A stretch of 64,000 bases of DNA, taken from Paraglomus occultum (Eukaryota; Glomeromycota; Glomeromycetes; Paraglomerales; Paraglomeraceae). Position numbers and translations under genes: made by a program. The notes beneath the pieces were generated by a model. That model ran no database searches and was not told where the DNA came from. It saw nothing but the letters and a program-made list of their open reading frames with translations. This document shows positions 47,258-60,137 of the stretch, piece by piece; positions within the stretch are counted from its first letter, which is position 1, and each line of letters begins with the position of its first letter. The stretch is from contig CAJVPJ010000029.1 in the NCBI GenBank assembly GCA_910592205.1, positions 1 to 64,000 of the forward strand, in the 5' to 3' direction.

Positions 47258-47718
47258 ATTACTATTGATTAAGTTCACGAAACTATCCCATGACTAGCCG
47301 TGCGTCCATACCCCTATGAAGTGTCTTTATTATTTCAAATTTAAGTAGAAGACGCACGGTTTCTTCCATTCGTAAGCACGTCTCTTAACAGACTGTTTAC
47401 CTTTTTTTCAAAGTAGTGTTGCAATAACAAACACTCCTTTACGGCTTGCTGGGGAGATTAATGACTCGTAGATATTTCATTTCATGTTCCGATGTTGAAT
47501 CGGACGGGCCAACTTCATGCTATGACTTCCGTGCTTTGCATACTTATCTACCTTTATGTTAAGCGTTGGCCCAGTTCACAAGAGGACAACAATAAAATCA
47601 CTTCTGAGTGTGCGCTTAAACGATAAAGTCCCGTGAATCCATATCTCATTTTTTTTTCCACTTCTTTTCCCTCAATGGATTTTTATTACAAATTCGATAG
47701 TAATATACACGGGCTTAG

Positions 47719-49004
47719 GCAGAAAAAGAAAGCCGTCTCGAAAATCAGCAGAGCAAACCTCACAAATCAAGTCCACTTACAAGGGAAAAGTTGCAGCCCG
47801 CCGACTATCCAAAACCGGAAAAGAAAAAACCCAAGACAGCAGCGAAACCGCTACTGTCTCTCGTAAGACCGAAAAGTCAGTAACACCTAAAGAACCCGAA
47901 AAGCCAGAATCGACGGAGGAGAAAGTGGAACCCAAATCAGAAACTCCAGATTATGTCAGAGAAGTACGTACGATGCAATCGTCCTTGCGCGCTTATTTGT
48001 AACCGCAATTAGCATTAATTCTTATTCTCATTCTCCTTCCCGTTCTATTTTTCTTTCTGTAGCTTCGTAACAATGAGAATTTCAAGTTATCGACGGCAGC
48101 AGCTCGACGTGTCATGCTCGAGTCTTTTACTCAGGGTCTCGAAGAGATGGATGTGAGTATTTCCGGTGACTGTTACAACTATTGCTTGGTCGTGCTCAAT
48201 AAATACTCGAGACAATAGATTAATTTTTATCCGTTGTAGAAAAAACAAGAACGTGACATTGAGCGTATGTTAGAGATTAACAGGAAAAACGAAGAAATGA
48301 TTAATAAAAGAGAACAAGAAGCTCGTTTAAAAGCAGAACGTGAAGCGGCTGAGCGAGCGCTTATGGAAAAGGAAAAAGGCGAAGAAAAGTCGCGCCAGGA
48401 AAAGGAAAACGCCCTCTGGCTTCAGTTAATAGAAGAGGAGAAGGCCAAAGACCGACTTCGTCGAATGGATCTGGTAAACATTCATCTTGTTATGTGATGC
48501 GCGTTTAATTAATGACTTTCTGTACGTGTAACATTAATGATTAATGTGATCTGTATTTCACAGAACATCCGTCGGGATTGGGAGGGTGAGAGCGTTCGGG
48601 CTGTCAATTACAGTCTGCATCATTTATGGAGCGTTCGAGCCTCGGAAAAAATCGTAAAGAGAAAACTTGGATATCTGCTGGGTTTTATGCGAATGGATGT
48701 CGCTGATGAAACTCGTCGCGGTCCCAAAAGGGTTGCAGATCCTGCGGTTAATGTAGCGACTCGTCGGTTAATACCAGTGCGATCTTGCTTAGGTACCACT
48801 GACCACCAGCAAGATTACGGGGCAACCAAGCTGGAAGATCTTATGCAACCTCTCGATAAACAGCGAGAATCATTTGCTCTAACAACACGTCCTTCCCAAG
48901 TGGCTCGCCGTCGGTTTCGAGTACCAGTGTCGCCAACAATGATTAAATCTGCAGAGGGACGATTCGAGACGATTGTGGAGTGGAGGCGGTCTCGGGAGTC
49001 ATAA
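47719..49004 (+). CDS. Unrecognised basic, partly coiled-coil protein (4+ exons, 5' end uncertain)
   Basis: Internal exons with consistent phases: about 47719-47963, 48063-48152, 48240-48473, 48564-49004. The first part is Lys/Ser/Thr-rich (RKRKPSRKSAEQ, TYKGKVAARRLS), suggesting nuclear location. Exon 3 gives NFKLSTAAARRVMLESF. Exon 4 is a highly charged helix (Glu/Lys/Arg, ~70 residues). The last exon contains VRAVNYSLHHLWSVRASEK and KLGYLLGFMRMDVADETRRGP, ending VEWRRSRES. The start is unclear: an ATG at 47556 (MLSVGPVHKR) with a GTGTGC donor would join in phase, but the evidence is thin. It follows the BET gene in the same direction with ~460 bp between. I recognise no family. Confidence 0.6.
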
Positions 49005-49546
49005 GAACAATAAAATAAAACTACCTTGTTTCACAAGGGAAAAAAAATAAATAGAAAAAAAAAAAGCAAAAGTAATTCTGTATTTTAGCAAGAGCTGTAA
49101 ATATAATACATGTGTGTATATATTGCATTTTTAATTGTACAAAAAAAAATAAAAATAAACGGATGTGATTTCCAAAAATTCGATGTACTTGTAAGTTGAT
49201 AGACAGTTTTGGAACTTCGTGGCGAAGTTTACCAAGGAGCATTATGAATTAGCAACTAATTCCAAATCGACAATCTTCTGCGCGTCTCGCGGTTCGAGTC
49301 ACAGACAATTAGGAAAAATATTTTTGATAGTCATATTGATTTATGTAAGCTTATTATTATAATTTCTGTTTGACTAAAACTCGTTGAAATATGGAATAAT
49401 GTTACGCAAATTTGGGAACTTCATGCCAAATTGATTTGATATTAAAGTCGAGAACGTTGCCGTTTCCATATTAATATGTATCACATAACAATTTTCGCTC
49501 ATGAAAACTAGACAATATCAACTCCTAAGGGTACTATACGAAATAT
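49005..49546. other. Convergent intergenic region
   Basis: AT-rich gap between converging genes with A-rich tracts at 49040-49065 and 49140-49150, consistent with 3' UTR and polyadenylation signals (AATAAA near 49010 and 49150). Confidence 0.5.
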
Positions 49547-52500
49547 TCAGCTATTTTCTTCTTCCTCCTCCTCCTCTTCCTCATCATTCGTATCAAATAT
49601 GAGCATGCGTCGCCTGTTTTCGCTTAATATTATCACAAGACCTCTCAGTCCATTGGTTACTAGATGAGAAGGCTTGAACTGTGTTATTAAGCAATAGTTG
49701 TGGAGTAAAAGGGAATGTCGTTGGGATGATGCCGTCTAACGGAAGGAAGGTGGATTAAGGGCATATTGATTAAGTAAACTTATAAATACAAATTTCGCGT
49801 TTATAAGCGTTATGTATACTTACTAGTATATTGGTAATGACAGAAGAGATTGTGTGGTTTGCAAAGACTAATTCTTGATACTTCGTTTCCCCAAAATAAT
49901 GTAATTCCATGCCTGAAGGATGATAGTCGGTATATTAGTAATCCAACTCGTTCCCAGCGAATAAAAAGCATCATACATTCCTCAAAACTAACCTTTTTCG
50001 TCGATTCCACAGACAAGTAAGTCTAACCGTTCATCATCGAAGAACCTCAGCCCTTTCACTTGTAAAAATTCGGTTTCGTTGACGGGATTCTTCAGATTGA
50101 CGGCAGAGATTTCGCACGGCGTTGGATTATCCGACGAAGCAAGACATGTTCGCCATATAAAGCCTATGAAGGTAATCATATAAGCCCAGTAACATATTAA
50201 TCATGCAAGAAAGTTCATCATTCTTACATTTAGGTTCACTCGCTGACGCGTTGCGGGAATAAAACGCTACATACAGATGACTCATAGTTGTCTGCAAATA
50301 GAAACGTCGTATGTAAAAATCGTTACTGGAATTTCAACAAACACTGTCTACTCACTTCGTTAATTATTCTCATATCTGTAAGTCTCGTTTTCTCATCTTC
50401 GTTGCTCTCGTCGAAATCTCCCATTTCTGCAAAGAAATCCCAGTACTCCCTAAGAGATACTGATGCTGCAACATAATGCGCTGTAGAAGAAGATACATCA
50501 TCACATCGCTTGGCCAGTTCTTCGATAAAACATTGGAGGGCCAGTGACTCGTTATCGCATTCCTGAGTGTGTATAAAGTCATAAGGATATGCCGCGCGAC
50601 TGGGTAATGAGGTCGAAGACTGTTGGCGGTCAAGAGAAAAATCAAATTGTGAAAGACTGATAGTGGCAGATTCGTTTTTGACGAAGAATTCGCGAAAGAT
50701 GTCCTTGTTGAGAGAATGGCGGAGATAAGACGCTATGCGTTCAACGTTTATATTCGTGGGTGCAGGCGCAGCAGAGGTGCGCTCCGTGGTTACGATGCAG
50801 TCAAATTCTGGATAGAAAAGGGAGGGGAAAAGAGTGTTACAATATCATATTAGAATGTTGTTTGACGTATGTTTAGTAGGACTTACCCATTTGAAGCCAT
50901 TCATGAAATTCTTTAAATTTTACGCGCTCTTCGTTAATCGCCAGAAGAAGCTCTTCAAGTCTTTTAATCAGGCGACCTGTTATTATGACGCATGCATGTA
51001 TTGACTGTTCTTCAAGACCAAGTTCACCAAATTTCTGCGGCCTTAACAATGCATAACATTACATGATAAGCCTCCTGGTCCTTATTACGGTAGATCACAG
51101 TATAAGACGCTCACCATTTACTATATCCAACGAGTGCACTTAATTGTAACAACAGCTTTTCACATGCCGGTCGAATATAATCGTGAATTAATTCACGAAT
51201 AAGTTCGAGACTTTTGATACCCTTGTTTTCCCAATCTTTTATTGCCTGGTAAACATTGTCATGAGCTATTGCAACAGAACAGTTTCAAATTTAAATAAAT
51301 AATTAAAATCATTACCCTCTTTGTTGAGTGTAGTTCCACAAATTCTGCAAGCATTTTACTTGGCTTTCCGGTAGCCAGTAATCGACAATATTCCACTGAT
51401 AGTGTTGGTTCCGGTAATCTCTGTGCTTTCCAAAAGTCTGATATGAAATGTGTGTATCGTTATTTAAAAGTCTACGAAATATAACGTTATTTGACAAGAG
51501 TTCCCATAAAGTCAAAAGTTGTCTACAATGTCTACCTTTATTATCTTCAGCAACCTCTTTGAATGGCTCTGTATGAGCAGCTTCCGAATCTTTCATGTGC
51601 TTGTACTCGGTTTCCATCTGACGAAGTCCCTCTGCGATATAACTAATCAAATACTTTATAGTGGTATAACGTTGCGAAAGTACGCGGATTTGTTGTTTAT
51701 TTGTATGCAGCCAACCCGTATTGAATAAGGCTATTGTATAACAAGTCGTGGACGTGTTTGTATCAGATGAAGACTGACTGGCCGGATTTAAGTCGTCAGA
51801 TTTTAAAAGTAATGCGATAGTTGACAAATCGAGCGAAGCAGCAGTGTTGAGAATTTGCACATTCTGCCAATATCAGACAAGCAGGTTAGGTATATGATGA
51901 AAAAAAAAAAAAAACAAAAACAAACGAAACATTGATGGCTACGATACCTTTCGATTCATCTGCTTCGACAAGGATATAGGCTCCAAGTTGTATATTCCAT
52001 AAACGCTAGTAAACGGTATCAAAGTCATAAATTTATATAAAGCCGTTGGAAGTGAAAGTGATGTATGCTCACCTCAAATGCAGATTACCATGCTCATCGC
52101 CGGCAATGAGCAAATCGGTCGTTGTATTGCAATCATCGTCCGTTTCGTGTTCAGTTTTATTATATGAGCAACCTAATACTTTACTATATTACAATTAGGT
52201 GCAAATTAAGTAATCAATTGAAATACTGGATTTCAAACCCTACCTCATTTTTGAATTCGGCAGAGTGCTTAATCTTGGAAGATACTTTTCTATAGGATAC
52301 ACGCTCTCGTAAAGGTTTGTCTATGCCATGTAAATGAGCTAAATGACTATTAAATAAATGAATGTATTTATATCAGAGAATAAATTTAAGCCAACCCTCA
52401 CCTCACTATCGTTATTCACAGAATCTTGCTCCCAGCAAAGAAATACGATAGGCGCCGAGTCGGCTCGAGCATAGTCCCCCATAGACTTTCGTGATAATTC

Positions 52501-52911
52501 GTGGATCATATCACTAGTGTCGACATTAAAGAGTCTGATAATAGCGCTAGAGTAGCCTATAGCCAAGACTCTGCCTAAGTATGAGATAGCAGGTCATTCC
52601 AAGGCCGTTGTTTTCTGAGACTAATTCTGGGTTATTCTTCAACTGCTTACACTAACAAACAGCCTCGTACCATCAGGTCTCCACGTTATAGTTTCTACTT
52701 TCTCATTCTGATATTTGAAGGATGGCAAAGTCCAATTTTTTTCAAGAGCTGAAAACCAACGCGCAACCCATACGTCTCCATTCACAGTACAAGCAGCGAT
52801 CAAATCCATTGTCGGGCACATTGTTAAAAATTTGATACCCACGCTTACAGCGTGCTGGTTCATTAGCCTATAGGCTACAGGCGAAGCTGAGGCTACCTTT
52901 TCAAAAATCAT
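49547..52911 (-). CDS. APC4: Anaphase-promoting complex subunit 4 (about 14 exons)
   Basis: Scaffold subunit of the APC/C ubiquitin ligase, nuclear, required for mitotic exit. Roughly 800 residues. Well-defined minus-strand exons include 52911-52653, 52574-52407, 52338-52244 and 51863-51536, with the last exon ending at 49547. The N-terminal WD40 part shows LTMCPTMDLIAACTVNGDVWVAR, ITWRPDGTRLFVS, VLAIGYSSAIIRLF and LLIAGDEHGNLHL. The APC4 helical domain shows YLISYIAEGLRQMETEYK, LLATGKPSKMLAEFV, KDWENKGIKSLELIRELI, RPACEKLLLQLSALVGYSKW and INEERVKFKEFHEWLQ. The C-terminus has NGLRGLVIILSENRRRMLIFD, then a Glu run. The donor of exon 2 was set at GATA|GTGAGG to keep frame with the next exon. 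The exon 3/4 junction is ambiguous. No frame-breaking defect seen. Confidence 0.9.
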
Positions 52912-53334
52912 GCTAGTCGAAGAAGGCACTACTATACGCGAACTGTCTAAATATTAAGCATTGCGCGCCACAGAGGTATTTATGAATGTTACACATGGGA
53001 ATTTATTTCTTTACTGGGTTTAACATTGAAAATTAACTTTACCCCAACATACTAACTACAGTAATTATACAATTATGATCCTGAAACTTGGCTACGTTAT
53101 TGCATTAAGAATAAAAAGACTGTTTAACTTAAGAAACCGAGGGCAGTAATAACACATTTCTCACGTTGTCAGCATAGTAATAGAAAAAAATCGTGCGAAA
53201 ATAGAGTTGGTCTCAATTTCAGGGTTCTTTGACTTTGACGATTTCGTGGCGTTAGAGTTTAACCCTGAAAATATGTGGCGCAACCATGACATTTATTTAA
53301 TATAGTGACATAAATAACTTGCGCAGAAGTTGTA
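52912..53334. promoter_or_regulatory. Shared head-to-head promoter region
   Basis: About 420 bp separates the APC4 start (-) from the LRR gene start (+), so the two genes probably share a bidirectional promoter. AT-rich; I could not identify specific sites. Confidence 0.4.
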
Positions 53335-54777
53335 ATGGTCAAGCATCGACAAAAGTTGAAGCAAAAACTCCGCGTAACTTCAACTTCGACCACCACAGGT
53401 AACTTTTTCAAACTATTAAAGTGAATTCTCTTCGTAATTTCTCTTCTCACACAGTCTTTCCTTTCAATTAGCTACTTGGCGACAAACTCAAAAGTCTACT
53501 AATCAAGAGGAGTTCACCCCACTCGTAATAACACTCCTTGAAAAACTTCGTAACGAATCCCGTCCTCAAGCTTCTTCCCAAACAGATCTCTCCCTCCTAC
53601 CTTCTCCAGCATACAACTACTTTTTACGTGAAGAGTCAGAACAAGCTCGACAAGCGCAACGTCGGATTGATGATATCAGTGGAAGAGTCTCTGGGCCTGC
53701 GCCACCGCTAAGCTGGCAGAATGTTTGGAAACATGGTGAGGGTAAGAATGAACATGGGCTATACAAGCGGGCTTTGGATGGTGAGATAGGCCAAAAAAAA
53801 AAAAAAAGAGAAGGAAGACCATGAGTTTTAGTTGTTAGACGTTATTAACAGTCTTTTACGCTTCTATTCTCCTAGTAAATACGGAAGAATTTCACGGTTT
53901 GCCCTCCTTGCAGGATATTAGTGCAAAATGTTTGGCTGTTAATCTCCAGTATTTTATTGGAAAGTCTTACTTTGCTCAGATGCCAACGCATCTGAAGCAG
54001 AGTATTCTTTATTATGCCAGCACATACAACCCCTTGAATGACGAGCTTTTTTCGTTGTTTGCGAATGACAAGGGATACGAAGAGTTAGTTCTAGCTAACA
54101 GTAAAGTGTCTTTTGAGACTCTGAAAAGAGCATTCTGGCGAACAGATAAAAAGCATCGAAAGGATTCCTTATCTTCTGTTGCAGTAAGTTGGGAAGAAAT
54201 TATTGATGATGACAATGAGGATGATGATGAGGATGACGAAAAGGAGTATCCAGAAGATGAACTGAAAGAAAATGGAAAAGAAAATGCTGCAGTTATTAGC
54301 GAGTCTATAAATAATATCATCGAGGACTGCGCCGTAGCTCCTGTCGGCATTCAAGGAACTGGTCTTCCGACCGCAACAGTCAAGAAGAATGAGAAGAAAA
54401 CCGTTTATTCTTGCACTCTTACCAATCTGCGCCGCCTGAATCTCGCTTTCAATAAACAAATTCCGGCAATGTCAATAGCAACACTTTTATCGTCAACTGT
54501 TCCTCTATTGACACACTTATCTATTGCCGGATGCTTTGATCAAGGGAGTGGCCCTCATGCGTTGGGAATCCTATCACGAGGATTAATTAATCTTGTCTTT
54601 TTAGATTTGTCTCATTGTGAATGGGTCAATGATTTAGTCTTAATGAAGTACGTAAACTGGCAAAGGGACTTGAAATATTTAAGAGCTCTTATTATAGTTG
54701 GCTGCAAAATTAAAGATGTGCAAGATGCATACTCTAAAGTTAGAGAAGACAGAGTCTGGATTGACATTGTTGTGTAA
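53335..54777 (+). CDS. Leucine-rich-repeat protein (3 exons)
   Basis: Exons 53335-53398, 53472-53780, 53876-54777 give 424 residues with consistent phases. The N-terminus is basic (MVKHRQKLKQKLR). The middle holds FLREESEQARQAQRRIDDISGR and a segment SWQNVWKHGEG. After CLAVNLQYFIG and MPTHLKQSILYYAS, which resemble the start of the AMN1/LRR-type proteins, comes an acidic low-complexity stretch (DDDNEDDDEDDEKE, about 235-250). Degenerate LRRs fill the C-terminal third (LTNLRRLNLAFN, LLTHLSIAGCF, LINLVFLDLSHCEWV, LRALIIVGCKI). Likely a protein-interaction adaptor; no F-box is visible and no specific ortholog is assigned. Starts 424 bp from APC4 in the opposite direction. Confidence 0.8.
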
Positions 54778-56866
54778 TATTTATGTTGCTGAACAACTTC
54801 TGTTTTAATTAATTTGAAGTCCTTTATAATAAAAGAATAGCATGATTGCTTATTAAAAGCAGAGTTCAACTGGCAATATTCATGCTTGGTATCTAATTAC
54901 TACAAAAATATCAAAGACAGTAGACCACACTTTGATTTTTTGTGGGATGCTTTGAAATATCTAACCCAATTAGTAATAGGTGATCACGGAAAATTTGTAC
55001 GCGTATGGCCAGTAAAGCGATCCGCGATTATCAGCATTACATAATATCTCGCTAATTAACTGAATTAATGTTCATTCTTAGTCCGGAATGATTTGCATAA
55101 TATTCTATCAAGTTCAAAAAATCGCTCTGGCATCTTCCAGCAGAGCTTGGAAATTTTGACGTGAGCCAGCTTCCACCTGATCGTACATACCTTGAGATTT
55201 AGCTGGAAAGCTAGTACAAGGTGCTAATCAAATGAGAAAGCTATTTTAAAATGAAAATTAATTGGGTTTAGTTAGAAGATTAAATAATATAAAATTTTAT
55301 TGTTCCAGCATTCTCTGCAATACAATACATAGCGCTTTAGCACGATTTTTACATGATTATTTCTTTCGTGTGATGTGGATGCGAAGTGAGCGTGTATGCT
55401 AATATTTCTCGATCAAGTTTCATTACAACGAAGTAGATTTTGAAATGCGCAGTACCATTCAATTATACAGATAGTTCGTCATCATGTATCACGGGCATAA
55501 GTTACGCATCATTTAATTTTATTCTCAAACGTTCCTCATGTACTCATATAATAAAACCCTTTGTTGAGGATTATAGGTGATCACAACTTCATCGGGATGG
55601 CATTAAATTCTTTTTTATTAAGTTAAGGAGAGCCATTGATCAGATTTTCGTGATGCGATCATATTAACTATTAACGTAATTTCCCCCAAAAATGGGTATT
55701 CCAAAATTGATCCTGCAAATTATATAAAATGGCGATGTCCATCCTTTTATCTGCCTTGTGCAAGCAAAACGAAAAACTTACTATTATTTACATCATCAAT
55801 GTTATCATTCCAGCGAACAAGTATATTCGGCAAGGTGATAACAAAGTATGTTTGTTTTATTGTTCAGTTAGCTTCTTGAAACATGCCCTTCCCGCCTCTA
55901 TAGATGTTCCCAAAATAAACCAGACATATTACTCTTCTTGTTATATATTGGCATTTTGATCTTTCGCCGAGAAAATCCTCGATCATTATGCGTATAATAA
56001 ATCGCAGTGTCACGAAAAAAGTAATCAATTCCTCATATATGCGATGGAATGGAATATTGTGAAAATGAACCATATCAGTAAGTGTGGATTGGAAGAATTA
56101 TTTTTTTACTTCAGTTGCTAATCTCCCGAATTTAACGCTGTAGATTAAAAATTTATCTATTTTGCTAAAGTTCTCAATCTTAAATAATCTATGCGTAGTG
56201 ATATATATTCTATGGGTAATTAATTTCGGAAATATCGTGTAGAAAAAGAGTGTGAGTAAAGTGAGTAGCGATAGAGTTTATTAACCTGAACAACAATAAA
56301 TTTGCACTTGGCAGGAACTTTAACTACCTTATACAGAAAACATTGTTGTAGCAAGAAAGAAGCGACCCTAATTATAAACGGATAAGTGTTCCCCGGATTT
56401 GTTCCTTATTTTAATTCCATTATTATTCACCACACATAGCGACTAAACTAACTTTATTTAATTTTCGGAAACAAAAAATGTGAGAGGGAAAAGATTGACG
56501 GAGCGATTTTTGAACAGCCACTATTAACATAAAATTGATATGCCTTTTCTGTTTCCAATCGTATTAATAAAGCTTGCAAATAGAAGCATAAAGATATTAA
56601 GTAATATACAGCGTCTAAATCGAGATCTAGTCTCTTAATATCGACACCACTGCAAGTATAAATTATCTTACTGAAACGAAAAGCAGTCCCTTATTCTTTC
56701 AAACTCTACAAAACGTGTTCACCATTAAATTGTTTGTACTCTCTCCCTCGCAAACCCTTTCACTCATGCCATATCAGATCGTTCATATGCGCTGCAGCAC
56801 GCATCCGACGTGACCAACTCTGAATCCAGCAGAAGTAGATTATTATCTATTATTAAAAGTCTTCAC
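54778..56866. other. Intergenic with one exon-like fragment
   Basis: About 2.1 kb, AT-rich. On the minus strand 55210-55114 is a clean exon-like piece: acceptor TTGTACTAG, then 32 codons including FPAKSQGMYDQVEAGSRQN and ending ALLEDARAIF-stop. No partner exon was found upstream, so it may be a relic or the last exon of a gene I could not rebuild. A minus frame at 55864-56073 is unrecognised. Confidence 0.4.
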
Positions 56867-58553
56867 TTATGTGTTTGTGAATCTAACGACCATTACACTC
56901 AAGTTGTCCATGCTAAAATTCTGTAGTGCATATTCAAGCAGTTTCTCGCTTGCTACTTGTGGGTCCATAACGTCTTTGACAAGATCTACTGCCTCTTGAT
57001 CACTACAGACATCCCAGAGCTAGGTGAAAGCAACCAATGGTAAGTATGTTGAGAGGTCAGGCGAACTCCGTTGATCATCTATACTTACCCCATCACACGC
57101 TAATATCAAGAACGTGTCTTTTTCTGTCAATGCTGTTTCTGTGGTGTATGGAGCACCCACGACACAACCTTTCATTGAGCAGTCACCTAACGATCGAGTT
57201 ACTGCCAGTACGCCTATAATATGAACAATAAAGGTAAATTAACAATGTTGATTACTTTTTAATAATTATCATGGTGCGTACCATTAACACGATTATTCAA
57301 TACAAAGCCACCAGCATCGACAACACGCTTTGCCTCTTGAACATCGCTACCCTTGTGATCGTAAGAAAGTCTTTTTGCAACTCCATCACGGCTGAAGATA
57401 GAAGTAACGGATAAGCATTCATTAGCAACATTCCATCAAAATACACACTGAACAAGTGAGGCTCCTTACCATAATACTGCTCGCGCATCACCAACATTAG
57501 CTGTGTACAAAGAGCGCTGAATGTAAAAGAAAGTGATCAGTACTATCAACGCAAATTGACTGAAAGACAGAGTAGAGTAATGGTACTGGCAATCATTAGA
57601 AATAAAATTTGTCGTTATTGTGGCGTTATAACGTGACCTTTGTTAATTCTTACTTTGTACGTTTTCTTTGCTGAATCTGTGCCATTACGCGCCACAATTT
57701 CGGTTCCCTCACTTTCATTGCATTCATCGCATATATCTGTGCGAACAAGTGCAGCAATGGCCGTACATCCCGAATGCTTGCCAGCGCTTTCATTCAGTCG
57801 CTGATCTGCTTCTGCAAAGGTAAGATTAAATACTTCTGGAATAGGTAACGTTGGATTCTTCTCAAGAACTTCTTGAAACGTCTAAATAATGATAAAAATG
57901 TTAGAACACAGTCACGCGAGTCTCCGTAATGACGATTTTTACTATGACATGATAAGACAAGAGGAAGCCGTTTGACATTTATTTATTAGGAACGAGTTTC
58001 ACGAATGTGACAAGGGTTTATTATTCTTCTCAAACGCAAATCAGTAGAAGATAACAGAATCTGCTTAGAAGATCCTTACCTCATGAAAGTGATTTCCACA
58101 CCATTCAGCAGCTTGCTTGCCAGCATGACCGTCAAAGATAGCAAAAAAGCCTTGTCCCTCGACACCAGCAAAGTCATAAAAGTAACAATGAGCATCCTAA
58201 TGCAAATTCAGGGCGGGGGTAACGCAATCAGCACTAACGAGAGAGAAAAATTCTTCAATCATAGCTGACCGACCAACCTCCATGCTTCTTCGGTAACGCT
58301 TGTTGCGATCCTCGACGACCCCAACTTTAAAATAGGGAAACTGGGTGCGCTCCTTCGTCGTTGTTATTTCAGTTCCCTCTGCTGAAGAAGTTTCGCCCTG
58401 AATTGAAGAGCATTCCTTTTGTTCCTTGACCAATTCAATACCAGTTGAAGAGGAAGTAGGTGAAGTCACGTCATCTTCGGTTTGACCGGTTATTTCTTCA
58501 TTAGTTGTAGTTTCAGTTCCCGGCAAAGTGCTCACACTCTGAACCTCTGACAT
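56867..58553 (-). CDS. PP2C-type Ser/Thr protein phosphatase (7 exons)
   Basis: Metal-dependent (Mg/Mn) phosphatase of the PPM family, probably cytosolic/nuclear and involved in stress-MAPK or cell-cycle dephosphorylation. Minus-strand exons: 58553-58278, 58196-58080, 57881-57654, 57516-57470, 57391-57282, 57213-57089, 57019-56867, giving 351 residues with all phases consistent. A Ser/Thr/Glu-rich N-terminus (~75 residues) precedes the catalytic motifs: [92 protein letters not shown] and [10 protein letters not shown]. All metal-binding Asp residues are present. The short size and lack of a long tail fit the Ptc1-like group better than Ptc2/3. Confidence 0.93.
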
Positions 58554-59399
58554 TATGGGTGTGAAAAGCCGGACAAAATGTTCTTTTACTATTGTCAGTT
58601 TACGGCATACTTTGACGGCAAAAACCCTTTCTGATTCATTCGGGTGATACGCATAGCCATACTACATATGGTAATCTAAATGAAAATCGTTTCTTCACTA
58701 AGAATTAAAATAGTCAAAACCCTCGATGAGTCAGCCAAAAGTGGGATGGACTCACCGATTTAATTAAATCACGCGAATTTAATATTAAAACGAGGCGCGT
58801 CTTTCTGTTGGCCTGTAACGTAGCGACTCATTACGTGTTCGCGGCAAACCTTTATTAACCACCATGAGAAGGCTAAGACTGACGCGATGGTGTTAAGTGA
58901 AAGAGTGTGATGACTACACTACGTGTTTAGAGCGGCGAATTACCATTACGCTCTACCGCTGACATTTTTCTCTTACATAAAACAAGTTACAAGTCAGTCT
59001 ATCGTGATTTTATCGCAGGTCTTGAAACAATAACACATTGAAATTATGAATTAGCAAGATCATATCCAAGACTAGAAGTTCTAATTCTTCTAAATTGCTT
59101 TATTGGTGATATATCAATTCATGAAATTATTCAAACCTGCGTAGTCTTGATCTCAAAAAATGTGACTCTGTTACTGATGAGGCAATCAATGCCTTATGAC
59201 TAGTAACCCACACGTTAATATCAGAGAGCCTTGAGTGATTTGCTATATCCCATCTGTATTATATAGGCCTAACCCATTACTTTGTAATAAAAGTCATTAT
59301 TTTTCAGGTATAATTAATAGTGACTTTGCTTGATCAAGATGAAAGAAGAAAAAATGTCCATATATCAAAAACGATAATCTCGCATTAATAGGCAAGCAT

Positions 59400-59877
59400 T
59401 TGGAGCCGAAATGGCAACTTGTACAAAACAGCTTTCAGAATGCCTCTAAATCATATCGAGAAGATGTCACATTTAAAAGGATATCTCCAGATAAAATTTC
59501 AGATATAACTAAATTCTCTCCAGAGCGAAATACAGTTGTTATATTTAAGGATCTATGCGCCGAATCTAAAAAAAAGTACAAGAACGAATTATTCCTTATT
59601 CATTAGTGGTCGGCATCAAAATAACTCGCCAATATATGTATTACAGAAATATACACAAACACCTAAAATTATCCGCTCTTGCACTATTTCGGGGGCGGGA
59701 AGCCGAGACGACATTCATAGAATCGCGCGATAATATACGGATAATCAAAAAAAAAGTGTCCAAGATTATTGATAGCATTTGCGGGATCGAGAATTCGTGG
59801 TTTTTGATTTTCCCAAGGCGGTGGATGACCCACTTGCTATTAGATTGGGTTGGGATACACTCTTAAAATTGGATTAG
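59400..59877 (+). pseudogene. Decayed P-loop/packaging-ATPase-like fragment
   Basis: Three blocks in different frames, separated by frameshifts and stops, look like the C-terminal half of a P-loop ATPase of the A32/FtsK-HerA packaging type found in virus-like and Maverick/Polinton elements. The first block has a Walker-B-like strand with a Lys where an Asp is expected (VVIFKDLC). The second has the conserved-looking GRHQNNSPIYVLQKY with the sensor Gln. The last ends in DDPLAIRLGWD. No Walker A segment is found upstream. I recall similar multicopy proteins in Glomeromycotina genomes. It is broken and non-functional as it stands; the assignment rests on motif resemblance only. Confidence 0.4.
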
Positions 59878-60137
59878 GGTTCGATATCACCCCACCCTTG
59901 TATATTAATACTAATTATATTACATTCTATATACAGTAATAAAACAACCACACAAGGTGTAATATCGATATTTTTTTTACGGGTAGTGCACAGAGTAATC
60001 TTGTATTTTTTATTTTTTTCAATACACATTACATTCCATACAATGTTAAAAATCAAATTCCCCACTTCGAGAAAACTTATAGTGCAATACATAATTATCA
60101 ATAAAAATCGATCAATCGATCGCAGGAGGCGGAATAT

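Noticed and set aside
51312-51535. Continuous 182-codon APC4 frame
   Set aside because: Only the first ~109 codons are exonic. The conserved LLATGKPSKMLAEFV segment is in another frame and requires an intron starting at 51535.
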